8,747 bases of DNA from an uncultured Clostridia bacterium (GCA_910579745.1 CAJTVH010000083.1:1-8747), one strand, 5' to 3'; shown: positions 1-7,034, numbered from the stretch's first letter. The notes: generated from the letters alone by a model not told the origin. Numbers and translations are program-made.

Positions 1-634
1 AAGGTGTTACTATCCATTTTGCCATATCTTCAGGATTATTAACATCTTTTATTAAATAGCTTTTGTATCTTTCAAAAGCGTCATTCCATTTTGCCCGTTC
101 ATAAATAACATTAAATCTTACCTTTTCTTTATTTTTGGAATATATTAAAATAAATTCCTTTAACTTTGGCGGTTTTTTTTCAATATGACTCATTTTAACA
201 CCACTTAAATGTGACATCTTAACACATATTGATGTAATAAAATTTATTCTTCCAAAAATCTCATCACACAATATTTTTAAATAAGCCATTTCCTCATCAT
301 CAATTTGTATAAATATACTGCCGTTATCAGCCAATAACCTTTTTAATATCTCAAGCCGTGGTTTCATAAGATTTAACCACGTGCTATGCTCTAAATTATC
401 GTCATAATGCTCAAAAGCACTTCCCGTATTGTACGGAGGGTCTATGTAAATACATTTTATTTTCCCGCTGTACTCTGATTCAAGGCTTTTTAAAGCAAGT
501 AAATTGTCACCGTGTATAAGCATATTATCAGAGCTTTCGCCATAGCTGTATTCTTTATTCTCAACTAAAATTCGTGGTTCGGGATTTATTGTATTTTCAT
601 ATTTTCCTATCCAGTTTAACTCCAGTTTGTTCAT
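1..634 (-). CDS. Type III restriction-modification Mod-like DNA adenine methyltransferase, N-terminal part (runs off left edge)
   Basis: The reading frame starts at ATG 634-632 and stays open to the window edge, giving 211 residues of a longer protein. It opens with a KLELNWIGKYE lead followed by IHGDN (residues 40-44) and the catalytic motif IV DPPYNTG (65-71), as in beta-class N6-adenine methyltransferases of type III systems. The family transfers a methyl group from S-adenosylmethionine to adenine at an asymmetric site and gives specificity to a Res partner. The target-recognition region would lie beyond residue ~130 and is only partly present. AAGGA at 646-650 is the ribosome binding site. 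The ATG at 645 is out of frame and stops after three codons, so 634 is the start. It follows the YoeB toxin by 29 bases on the same strand, which suggests cotranscription. Family call firm; recognition site and subtype unknown. Confidence 0.88.
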   Translation of the reverse strand, partial: MNKLELNWIGKYENTINPEPRILVENKEYSYGESSDNMLIHGDNLLALKSLESEYSGKIKCIYIDPPYNTGSAFEHYDDNLEHSTWLNLMKPRLEILKRLLADNGSIFIQIDDEEMAYLKILCDEIFGRINFITSICVKMSHLSGVKMSHIEKKPPKLKEFILIYSKNKEKVRFNVIYERAKWNDAFERYKSYLIKDVNNPEDMAKWIVTP

Positions 635-645
635 TAAAATATCAT

Positions 646-650
646 TCCTT
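646..650 (-). promoter_or_regulatory. Ribosome binding site of the methyltransferase gene
   Basis: AAGGA on the minus strand, 11 bases before ATG 634. It fixes that start over the overlapping out-of-frame ATG at 643-645. Confidence 0.6.
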
Positions 651-663
651 AAATAATTTTTCT

Positions 664-927
664 TTACTTATCCCTATAATGTGAACCGCACTGCCATATT
701 TCCAGCTCATTATTTTTAATTTTAAAGACAATGCGGTTGCTGTCGTCTATACGTACACTCCAGAATCCGCTTAAATTTCCCTTTAAGGGTTCCGGTTTTC
801 CAATTCCATTATAGCCGTTTCTCTCAATATCATTAATAAGTTTATTTATTCTTTTAAGTGTTTTCTTGTCTTGCTTCTGCCAGTATAAATAATCTTCCCA
901 CGCCTCATCGTGCCATTTTTTAATCAT
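664..927 (-). CDS. yoeB: Txe/YoeB family toxin, ribosome-dependent mRNA endonuclease
   Basis: The 87-aa product aligns without gaps to E. coli YoeB for its whole length (WxxEAWEDYLYWQ near the N-terminus, GKPEPLKGNLSGFWS in the middle). Residues of the YoeB active site are present at the same numbers: Glu46, Arg65, His83 and Tyr84. Known YoeB proteins bind the 50S A-site region and cut mRNA at the start of translation; a free toxin stops growth. The gene overlaps the antitoxin by 8 bases (ATG inside the antitoxin's last codons), the usual translational coupling of type II modules. It has a three-residue tail (RDK) beyond the HY that ends the E. coli protein. It looks intact and active. It sits between a helicase and a methyltransferase gene, so it could be a passenger addiction module or part of the defence operon. 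Confidence 0.95.
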   Translation of the reverse strand: MIKKWHDEAWEDYLYWQKQDKKTLKRINKLINDIERNGYNGIGKPEPLKGNLSGFWSVRIDDSNRIVFKIKNNELEIWQCGSHYRDK

Positions 928-1189
928 CTTCTACCTCTATAAGTTCGTGTTCTTTCAATTCTGATTTTCCTTGTTCCACATCATTTATAGCCTTTACAAG
1001 CCTTGTTATATTTTTTTCACTGAAAAAAGGGTCTGCCGTTACCTCAAAAGGCAGTTTTTGTTCTCTTAAAACATTTTTTATAAACATATTAATTGCTACT
1101 GATACATTCATTCCTGTCTGTTCACAAAAATACTCAAAACTTTTTTTATCATCACTGTCTATTTTTATATTTAATGTTGCCTGTGCCAT
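920..1189 (-). CDS. relB: RelB/DinJ family antitoxin
   Basis: This 89-aa protein has the N-terminal ribbon-helix-helix pattern of RelB/DinJ antitoxins: a beta strand ATLNIKID (residues 4-11), then helices through residue ~42. The C-terminal arm (about 47-89, LPFEVTADPFFSEKNITRL and an acidic tail) is the part expected to wrap and block the toxin. In such modules the N-terminal dimer binds an operator and represses its own promoter, with the toxin as co-repressor. A very strong ribosome binding site GAAGGAGGTG (1198-1207) lies 8 bases ahead of ATG 1189, as expected for a labile antitoxin that must be made in excess. The classical E. coli partner of YoeB is YefM (Phd/YefM fold), so the RelB-fold partner here is a mixed pairing. 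Confidence 0.92.
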   Translation of the reverse strand: MAQATLNIKIDSDDKKSFEYFCEQTGMNVSVAINMFIKNVLREQKLPFEVTADPFFSEKNITRLVKAINDVEQGKSELKEHELIEVEDD

Positions 1190-1197
1190 ATCTAACG

Positions 1198-1207
1198 CAC
1201 CTCCTTC
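1198..1207 (-). promoter_or_regulatory. Strong ribosome binding site of the antitoxin gene
   Basis: GAAGGAGGTG on the minus strand, 8 bases upstream of ATG 1189. It is a near-complete anti-16S match and much stronger than the sites of the helicase and methyltransferase genes. Confidence 0.85.
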
Positions 1208-1212
1208 TTTTT

Positions 1213-1241
1213 ATTATATCCTATTATTAAATAATTTCCCA
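1213..1241 (-). promoter_or_regulatory. Possible internal promoter and operator of the toxin-antitoxin pair
   Basis: A TATAAT box lies at 1213-1218 on the minus strand in the 37-bp gap after the helicase gene. The hexamer 17 bases upstream (TGGGAA, 1236-1241) is a poor -35. A perfect AT-only inverted repeat, ATTATT-A-AATAAT (1223-1235), sits between the two boxes and overlaps the helicase stop codon. That is a suitable place for an autoregulatory operator bound by the RelB ribbon-helix-helix dimer. The low complexity of the repeat keeps confidence low. Confidence 0.35.
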
Positions 1242-4025
1242 TTGAATAGTAAAAATTTTTTTATGTTCCACTTTGCTTATAAGTTTTTTCTTTGTTTCCT
1301 CAATTAATTTTTTGCGTTCATCATCAATTTTGTCTTGTTCCTCATAGATTTTCATTCTCAATTCTTTTCTTTTAGGCTCTAATTGGGAAAGTTTTTCCTG
1401 TAAATCAAGCCGTTGTTTTAAAGTTAAGTTTTTCGCTCTCAATTTTACGTTAATCTCGTCAATAGACTTGTCAATACCACGCAAATCAAGTTCCAAGCCT
1501 ATTTTTATATCTTTTGCCCACTTGTCAAGTTTGCTTGCTTCTTCCTCAAAATAATTGCCGTCCTGTATTGAGATTTCTTCAAGTATGTGTTCTTTCTCAA
1601 ATTCAAAAAAATTGTCCAGTTTTTCCGATAATTGTTTGTCGGAATAAAAAATATCTCTGTCAACATCATTTTCAGTACCTGATAGCTCAAACATTCGGGT
1701 CATTTGCTTTTGACTTAATATTTCCCCGTCATTACAGTAACCGGCAAAAACAAGTCTTTCCTCTCTCCGCTGATTATATATAATTTCCATATTGTATAAG
1801 GCTAAATAACCGCTTTTGTTTTTTAAATGCTCTAAATTGCTGAATCTGCCTTTATACCCTGATAAATCAAAAGTAACACTGCCGTAATGCCAAATAAACT
1901 CGTGTTTAAACTCAAATAATATAGTTTGGGCAAGGGAACATTTAAAACGATAACGTAAAGACACATCAGCGTTTTTATCTAAATAGTATTCGCCGCCGTG
2001 TCTTTTATAGTTATGCCTGCTGTTGTAATAAGGATTTTCATAAACTCTAAAATATTTTTTATCCTCATCAAAATCAGCGTATTTTCCCTCTAATTTAAAC
2101 TTTGTAACCTCCCATAATAAACTTTCAAATTTTGTTAAATTATTTTTGCTGTTGTCTCGATGTTCTTTTAAACGCTTTGCTACGTCCTCGTCAAAGTTTT
2201 CTAAAAGTTTTTGCCTTATATTATTTACTTTCTCATCTATCTGCGGTGACAGGGATTCCCTGAGTTCGGCGAAACTTTTCTCTATTTCCTCTGTTGTTCT
2301 GCACTTTTGATATATTTCTATTATACGCTGCTCAAAGTTAAGAGAGTCTATTGAACCAAGTATACCGTCGCTCGCTCCGAAAACGCCCTCAAATAATTGG
2401 AATTTATCACAAAGCAGCTCATAAACTCTTTGGTCTGCCACATTATTTTTATTTAAAAAATTTATTACAACAACATCGTTTTGCTGTCCGTATCTGTGAC
2501 ATCTTCCGATTCTTTGTTCTATCCTTTGTGGATTGTAAGGCAAATCGTAATTTATACACATAGGACAAAACTGCAAATTCAATCCCTCCGCCGCTGATTC
2601 TGTCGCAATCATAATCTGTATTTCATTTCTAAACTTTTCTTTTATTTCCTCCTGCTTTTTTTGTGGCATACCGCCAAAATACAATATTGATTTTCCTTTA
2701 TAACTGCTGTCCTCCAAAATTTTGTATATATATTCCTGCGTTCTTCTGCTTTCAGTAAAAATAACGGCTTTTTGCGGCGCTTTTAGTTCTTTTAATTTTG
2801 TAAATCCCTTTTTTAAAGCGATAAGCAAGGCGTTTCCTTTTGCGTTTTCCTTTATAGAGACAGCAAGAGAATGATATTCTTTTAATTCATCAATCTCCGC
2901 TTTTAAAGAAATTAAATCTTTTTTGGATAACTTTTTTCTTTTAACAATAACTTCTTCTTCCTCGCTGTCGTTAATTAAATCATCACCTAAGTTTTTAATT
3001 TTTACGTTTCTTACTGTTTCCCCGTGTTCATACATATATTCAAGGCGAAGTATAATTTTTTCAAGAGTTCCGGCGATAGCGAATGTTGATGACGCTAAAA
3101 GTTTCCACAAAACCATAACAATGAGCGACTTACCGCCTGCCGGTATTGCCCATAAGTCACCTCTTTGCAGATAACCGCTGAATTTATCATATAATATTTG
3201 TTCGTCCTTTGTCGGTACAAATTCCTGCGTTATAGGCAGTCTTTCGGTATATTTAATATACTCCAATACCTGACTGCGCAAAGTTCTTACATACATAGGG
3301 CGTATTCTTTCCACAAGGTCTGAAAACTCTTTTTGCTTTTCATCACGCAAAAATGAAAACTGAGCCTTAAAGCTGTCTATATTCCCAAATATATAATTGT
3401 CAATAAATGAAATAAGTCCAAAAAGTTCAAGCAGTGAATTTTGCAGAGGGGTAGCTGTCAAAAGAAGTTTAAAACAATCTCGCAAAGACGTGCGTATTGA
3501 GCGTGCCATAACGTTATCTTTTTTATAAACGTTACGCATTTTATGAGCCTCGTCAAGTACGGCTATATCCCAGTCAATCCCTTTTATATATTCCGCTTTT
3601 GAATAGGCAAAATTGTATGACGTTATTACTACACAATTCTGTAAAAACGGATTTTCTTGTATTTTCTCAAAATCAGCAAAAGTTTCACCGTCCATAATAA
3701 CAGATTCCAAATAAAATTTTTCTTCAAGTTCCGTCTGCCACTGACGGCGTAAATTTGCCGGTACGATAATAAGTATTTTTTGTTTCATCTCCGCCCATTT
3801 CTGAGCTATTATAAGTCCGGCTACAATAGTTTTTCCGAGTCCTACCTCGTCAGCCTCTATTATTCCACGGCTAAAGGGTGAACGCAAAGCAAACAGAGCC
3901 GCCTCAACCTGATGAGGGTTTAAGTCTAATTTGCTGTCCTGCAAAGTCGCTATAAGCATATTCTCAGCGTTTGTCTGTGTTAAAAGATGAGAGTAATACG
4001 CCGCGTGAAAATTTGTAATCTCCAT
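1227..4025 (-). CDS. SNF2/RapA-type superfamily 2 ATP-dependent helicase (defence-associated)
   Basis: The 932-aa protein has a complete SF2/SNF2 motor. Lobe 1 carries motif I ADEVGLGKT (58-66), the DEAH box (158-161) and motif III TATPLQN (190-196). Lobe 2 carries KAVIFTESRR (419-428), motif V ESAAEGLNLQ (476-485) and motif VI QRIGRCHRYGQ (504-514). A charged insert lies between the lobes at about 340-390. The C-terminal ~350 residues end in a long predicted coiled coil (about 840-920). SNF2 proteins translocate on double-stranded DNA and remodel bound proteins; relatives occur in phage-defence loci such as DISARM (DrmD) and next to type III methyltransferases. No nuclease motif is seen, so cutting would need a partner. 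ATG 4025 has AAAGG 10 bases upstream and a good promoter at 4063-4091. It is the first gene of a run leading into the toxin-antitoxin pair and the methyltransferase. Role in defence is inferred from context. Confidence 0.9.
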   Translation of the reverse strand: MEITNFHAAYYSHLLTQTNAENMLIATLQDSKLDLNPHQVEAALFALRSPFSRGIIEADEVGLGKTIVAGLIIAQKWAEMKQKILIIVPANLRRQWQTELEEKFYLESVIMDGETFADFEKIQENPFLQNCVVITSYNFAYSKAEYIKGIDWDIAVLDEAHKMRNVYKKDNVMARSIRTSLRDCFKLLLTATPLQNSLLELFGLISFIDNYIFGNIDSFKAQFSFLRDEKQKEFSDLVERIRPMYVRTLRSQVLEYIKYTERLPITQEFVPTKDEQILYDKFSGYLQRGDLWAIPAGGKSLIVMVLWKLLASSTFAIAGTLEKIILRLEYMYEHGETVRNVKIKNLGDDLINDSEEEEVIVKRKKLSKKDLISLKAEIDELKEYHSLAVSIKENAKGNALLIALKKGFTKLKELKAPQKAVIFTESRRTQEYIYKILEDSSYKGKSILYFGGMPQKKQEEIKEKFRNEIQIMIATESAAEGLNLQFCPMCINYDLPYNPQRIEQRIGRCHRYGQQNDVVVINFLNKNNVADQRVYELLCDKFQLFEGVFGASDGILGSIDSLNFEQRIIEIYQKCRTTEEIEKSFAELRESLSPQIDEKVNNIRQKLLENFDEDVAKRLKEHRDNSKNNLTKFESLLWEVTKFKLEGKYADFDEDKKYFRVYENPYYNSRHNYKRHGGEYYLDKNADVSLRYRFKCSLAQTILFEFKHEFIWHYGSVTFDLSGYKGRFSNLEHLKNKSGYLALYNMEIIYNQRREERLVFAGYCNDGEILSQKQMTRMFELSGTENDVDRDIFYSDKQLSEKLDNFFEFEKEHILEEISIQDGNYFEEEASKLDKWAKDIKIGLELDLRGIDKSIDEINVKLRAKNLTLKQRLDLQEKLSQLEPKRKELRMKIYEEQDKIDDERKKLIEETKKKLISKVEHKKIFTIQWEII

Positions 4026-4062
4026 AATATCATAACCTTTAAAAATTCTTAGTCTATGGCAT

Positions 4063-4091
4063 ATTATAACAGATTTTTAGACACCATTCAA
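4063..4091 (-). promoter_or_regulatory. Promoter of the helicase / toxin-antitoxin / methyltransferase run
   Basis: On the minus strand TTGAAT (4086-4091) is followed after exactly 17 bases by TATAAT (4063-4068). A TG one base before the -10 makes it an extended -10 element. It lies about 40 bases ahead of the helicase start. An inverted repeat TATTGT-N5-ACAATA (4103-4119) sits just upstream of the -35 and could be a binding site for a regulator such as the adjacent XRE protein. Confidence 0.75.
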
Positions 4092-4117
4092 CATTAACAA
4101 AATATTGTTTTACACAA

Positions 4118-4160
4118 TAAAAAAATAACAAGATATAATACAATTATTAAACCTTGTTAT
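4118..4160 (-). terminator. Rho-independent terminator of the XRE regulator gene
   Basis: Read on the minus strand, ATAACAAG (4160-4153) and CTTGTTAT (4132-4125) form a perfect 8-bp stem. It extends inward by a G-U and a T-A pair, one mismatch, and five more pairs around a 4-base loop. Six T residues follow (4124-4119). The stem is AT-rich, so it may be only moderately efficient. It separates the regulator from the helicase promoter. Confidence 0.6.
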
Positions 4161-4198
4161 ACAAAATCAATGTAAATATTATAAAAATAATCAGACCT

Positions 4199-4594
4199 TT
4201 ATTTTTTACGTTGATAATTAATAGCTACTCCATATTTATCCATTATATCAAAAATTGCGTTAAACTGGTAAGGAGTTATTATTTTTAAAAGAATTAAAAT
4301 TTTTTCCATATTACCATTACACAGTCGTTCTAATTCATTAATAATTTCTCTTGATTGTGTAGGATTATTAATTTTACAATCAAAAAACTCAAAGGGTGTT
4401 ATATTAAAATACTCACAAATAGAAATAAAATTTTCCATAGTTGGTAAAGACGCTCCAGCAACAATATTATGAATATAAGCGTGTCCTTTCCCCATAGCTA
4501 AACTCATTTCTCTTTCTGAAACACCTTTTTGTAATCTTAATTCTGTTATTCTTTCTCTAATATAATTTGTAGTCATAATATCTGAATATTCCAT
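4199..4594 (-). CDS. XRE-family helix-turn-helix transcriptional regulator
   Basis: With the start at ATG 4594 the protein has 131 residues. A Cro/C1-type HTH spans about 11-72: IRERITELRLQKGVSEREMS, then GHAYIHNIVAGASLPT as the recognition helix region, then the ISICEYFNITPFEFFD closing helices typical of small clostridial XRE regulators. The C-terminal half (73-131) is a helical region likely used for dimerisation or ligand sensing; no known domain was recognised there. ATG 4594 is chosen because AGGGGTG (4600-4606) lies five bases upstream; the in-frame ATG at 4624 has no ribosome binding site. The gene is divergent from the hydrolase gene and upstream of the helicase operon, so it could control either or itself. 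Targets cannot be read from the sequence. Confidence 0.88.
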   Translation of the reverse strand: MEYSDIMTTNYIRERITELRLQKGVSEREMSLAMGKGHAYIHNIVAGASLPTMENFISICEYFNITPFEFFDCKINNPTQSREIINELERLCNGNMEKILILLKIITPYQFNAIFDIMDKYGVAINYQRKK

Positions 4595-4599
4595 AGAAA

Positions 4600-4606
4600 C
4601 ACCCCT
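4600..4606 (-). promoter_or_regulatory. Ribosome binding site that sets the XRE gene start
   Basis: AGGGGTG on the minus strand, five bases before ATG 4594. A TATAAT on the same strand (4613-4618) with only a weak CAGACA (4638-4643) 19 bases ahead could be the promoter, which would give a very short leader. Confidence 0.6.
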
Positions 4607-4671
4607 GTATTTATTATAAATCATAAAAAATTTTATATGTCTGATTTTTAAAGTTATTTTTAATATTTATC

Positions 4672-4701
4672 TTGTATATGTCCTTAAATTAATGATATAA
4701 T
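4672..4701 (+). promoter_or_regulatory. Promoter of the membrane-anchored hydrolase gene
   Basis: TTGTAT (4672-4677), an 18-base spacer, then TATAAT (4696-4701) with TG one base ahead (extended -10, 4693-4694). The predicted start near 4708 leaves a leader of about 77 bases. A second, weaker pair is TTGAAT (4712-4717) with TAATAT (4734-4739). Confidence 0.6.
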
Positions 4702-4772
4702 ATAAAATGAATTGAATAATTATACATATAAAATAATATTAAAAAACTTACAAGTCTTTTTATACATAATTT

Positions 4773-4780
4773 AAGGAGGA
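4773..4780 (+). promoter_or_regulatory. Ribosome binding site of the hydrolase gene
   Basis: AAGGAGGA, four bases before ATG 4785; near-consensus and it supports that start. Confidence 0.8.
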
Positions 4781-4784
4781 CAAA

Positions 4785-6044
4785 ATGAATAATAAATTAA
4801 AGTTTTATTTGCCAATTATACTGGTAATTTTTTTAAGCGGTTATGTGTTTAACGACCTGCTTACTAATTATAAAGAAGATATTAATGAATATTCTTTAGA
4901 AACTACATATTACAGTGATTTAGAAGTAACCAGCGATTTTGAAATTTATGAAACAGAAAATACCTACTTTGAGGAAACCTCAACCGAAACAAACACTGAA
5001 ATTCTTGAAAAGGCAAATTTAGAGGTAAATTTTATTGACGTTGGACAAGCGGACGCTTGTCTACTTGAATCAGACGGACATTTTATGATGATTGACGCAG
5101 GGAATAATGATGATTCTGATTTAATTTTAAATTATCTCAACTCAAAAAATGTGAAAACTATCGACTATATGATAGGCACGCACCCTCACGAAGACCATAT
5201 TGGAAGTATGGACACCGTTATAAATAATTTTGATGTTGACAATGTATATTTGCCTAAAATACTTCATACAACTAAAACATTTGAGGACGTTCTTACAGCT
5301 ATTGAGAATAAAGATTTAAAGATTAGCGAACCTGCTGCTGGCAGTGAATTTTATTTTAACGGAATGACCGTAAAAATACTCGCTCCAATAAGAGAATACA
5401 GTGACTTAAATGACAATTCCATAGTTTTAAAAATAACTGATGGTGATGTTAATTTTCTTTTTACGGGGGATATTGAAACAGAATCGGAATATGATATTAT
5501 TCAAAGCGCGGAAAATTTATCCGCTGATGTTTTAAAAGTCGCTCATCACGGTTCTGATACTTCGAGTTCAGAGGAATTTATAAAAAAAGTATCGCCGGAA
5601 TACGCTGTTATTTCTGTCGGCAAAGACAATAGCTATGGACACCCAAAAGAATCCACACTTGATTTATTTAATCGTTTGAATATAAAAACTTACAGAACAG
5701 ACCAAAGCGGAACAATAACTTTTAAAACTGACGGTGAAAAAATAGATATAACTAACGAAAATAATAATTCAGACACAAATATTGTACAAAATAAAGAAGA
5801 ACAGGTCAATTATAAGAAAGACGTAAAAAGTTATCTTTCTTCACCAGACAAAAATACCGCCTCACCGCAGCCAGTTCAGACTAATACAGAAAAGTATTAT
5901 ATAGGAAATAAGAATACAAAAAAATTCCATCTGCCAAGCTGTAAAACCTTGCCCAAACCAAAAAATCAGATACGATTAAACAGTTGGGAACAAGCGGTAA
6001 ACGGAGGGTACTTGCCTTGTAAAAACTGTAATCCAAGTGAATAG
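4785..6044 (+). CDS. Membrane-anchored metallo-beta-lactamase-fold hydrolase, ComEC C-domain-like, with C-terminal zinc-knuckle
   Basis: The 419-aa protein starts with a short charged segment and one membrane span (about 7-23) without a lipobox cysteine, so it is probably anchored with its body outside the membrane. A Glu/Thr-rich linker (about 30-75) leads to a metallo-beta-lactamase fold (about 78-325): NFIDVGQADACLL, the metal motif THPHEDH (132-138, H133/H135/D137/H138), FTGD (226-229), the HHG pair (254-256) and SYGHP (283-287). This is the pattern of the hydrolase domain of ComEC/Rec2, thought to degrade one DNA strand during uptake. After a low-complexity linker (326-370), residues 370-417 form an Ada-like zinc-binding module with H382, C386, C412 and C415. 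No ComEC channel domain is present. Substrate is likely nucleic acid or a phosphodiester, but this is inference. Single-gene unit with its own promoter and terminator. Confidence 0.88.
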   Translation: MNNKLKFYLPIILVIFLSGYVFNDLLTNYKEDINEYSLETTYYSDLEVTSDFEIYETENTYFEETSTETNTEILEKANLEVNFIDVGQADACLLESDGHFMMIDAGNNDDSDLILNYLNSKNVKTIDYMIGTHPHEDHIGSMDTVINNFDVDNVYLPKILHTTKTFEDVLTAIENKDLKISEPAAGSEFYFNGMTVKILAPIREYSDLNDNSIVLKITDGDVNFLFTGDIETESEYDIIQSAENLSADVLKVAHHGSDTSSSEEFIKKVSPEYAVISVGKDNSYGHPKESTLDLFNRLNIKTYRTDQSGTITFKTDGEKIDITNENNNSDTNIVQNKEEQVNYKKDVKSYLSSPDKNTASPQPVQTNTEKYYIGNKNTKKFHLPSCKTLPKPKNQIRLNSWEQAVNGGYLPCKNCNPSE

Positions 6045-6094
6045 GTTTATAAAATAAGAAAACTTATAGAAATAATAGATATATTATTATTCAT

Positions 6095-6137
6095 AAAAAA
6101 CAGCGGTTTGTTATATTTCAACAAACCGCTGTTTTTT
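6095..6137. terminator. Bidirectional terminator between hydrolase gene and parB
   Basis: Perfect 18-bp arms (6095-6112 and 6120-6137) enclose a 7-base loop. The core stem CAGCGGTTTGTT is flanked by A6 on the left and T6 on the right, so it gives a hairpin plus U-tract in both directions. It ends the plus-strand hydrolase transcript and the convergent minus-strand parB. The stop codon of parB (6136-6138) overlaps the arm. Confidence 0.93.
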
Positions 6138-6467
6138 ATTTATTATTTTTTGCCCAATCTTCAAGAAGTTTATATATTACACCTTCCATTTGCTCAACAG
6201 TATACTCCTTTGGAAAATACTTTTTAAGGCTTTTTCTGGTAAGATTTATTTTTATAGGCGTTTCTGTTTTTTCCGTTATAATAGCGTCTATTACGCTTTT
6301 GTCAAGTTTTTCTTCTTTGCTGAAATCTTTAAGTCTTGCCGCTTGTTTTGTTGACGGAATTGTTCCGTATTCATTTATGGTGTTATATAAAATTTTCTGC
6401 TTGTTTTCTTTCAGATAAGATAATTCAACAGCGGTGCTAAAAGGGATTTTCTTTGAGTCAGTCATTT

Positions 6468-6479
6468 CAAGCAAGCAAG
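6468..6479. repeat. Tetranucleotide repeat (CAAG)3 causing the parB frameshift
   Basis: Three tandem CAAG units (CTTG on the coding strand) lie exactly at the junction between the two ParB frames. Removing one unit joins them with the residues expected at that place. This is the pattern of slipped-strand expansion. Confidence 0.8.
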
Positions 6480-6572
6480 TTTTTATTGAGATTTGTAAGT
6501 CTTATAAATCTTTGTATTTGTTTCCTGCTTTCATCTGTTTCTTCGGCTAATATATCAATAGAACGCTTACCT

Positions 6573-6605
6573 TTTAACTTGTGGTCAACTTGACCACAAG
6601 TTAAA
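6573..6605. repeat. Perfect 16-bp inverted repeat with 1-base centre inside parB (candidate parS or operator)
   Basis: TTTAACTTGTGGTCAA (6573-6588), a central C, then the exact reverse complement TTGACCACAAGTTAAA (6590-6605). It encodes the linker DLTCGQVDHKLK between the ParB N-domain and the HTH. Perfect symmetry over 33 bases is not needed by the protein sequence and is far beyond chance. Known context: a parS site lies inside spo0J (parB) itself in Bacillus subtilis. The sequence is unlike the chromosomal parS consensus, so a parS role for this ParB is inference. Confidence 0.6.
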
Positions 6606-7034
6606 TCTGTTCTTTTTCCCTGTCTTTTCATAGCGTCAAGTTTCATTTTATAGGCAAAGGCTTTTTCTGACGGCAATATTTCCTCGCGCTGAATATTGCT
6701 GTCTATCATAAGTATTGTTGCCTCATCGTCATTCAAATCTTTAATAATTGAGGGAATTTTTGTTATGCCTAACTGTTTACAGGCGAATTTTCTTCTATGT
6801 CCTGATATAACCTCATAATTATTATTTTTAGGTCTAACAATTATTGGAGTAAGTACGCCGTATTCTTTTATGCTTTCAATCATATCAGCCATTTTTTCAT
6901 CATTCTTTACCTTAAAAGGGTGATTTTTAAAATCTATTAACGCTGAAACTGATATTTCTGTAATTCCGTTGGGATTGTCATTTCCAAAAAGACTGTCAAA
7001 GGAACTAAGTTTTATGTTGTTTGCTATTCCCATT

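Larger units (their letters stand above)
6136..7033 (-). pseudogene. parB: ParB/Spo0J-family partition protein, frameshifted
   Basis: Two adjacent frames (7033 to 6467, then 6474 to 6136) together give one ParB of about 297 aa. The first has the ParB N-domain: GVLTPIIVRP (59-68), the CTP-binding GHRR (78-81), NIQREE (113-118) and an HTH region (about 158-180, SIDILAEETDESRKQIQRFI). The second gives the C-terminal dimer domain. The break is in ACTTGCTTGCTTGAA: three CTTG copies where two would restore the frame (LTNLNKNLLEMTDSKK). ParB loads on parS as a CTP-dependent clamp and works with a ParA ATPase to segregate plasmids or chromosomes. The start at ATG 7033 has AAGGA (7040-7044) six bases upstream; ATG 7039 abuts that site. 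An IS110 element inserted at 7045 separates the gene from its promoter and any parA. The N-terminal fragment keeps the CTP and HTH parts but lacks the dimer domain. A sequencing error in the repeat is possible. Confidence 0.85.

Noticed and set aside
641..650. A second potential IS110 target, ATCATTCCTT at the methyltransferase ribosome binding site (9/10 match to the left guide)
   Set aside because: It is followed by AA rather than the GT core and has no match to the right guide. It reflects the shared ribosome binding site plus ATG pattern.
1514..3174. Plus-strand and alternative-frame open frames inside the helicase gene (1514-1783, 2351-2563, 2923-3174, and minus 1505-1690)
   Set aside because: They lie wholly within a clearly conserved helicase, have no ribosome binding sites and show no family resemblance.
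4595..4624. Upstream start (ATG 4624) for the XRE gene
   Set aside because: No ribosome binding site precedes it, whereas ATG 4594 has AGGGGTG at five bases.
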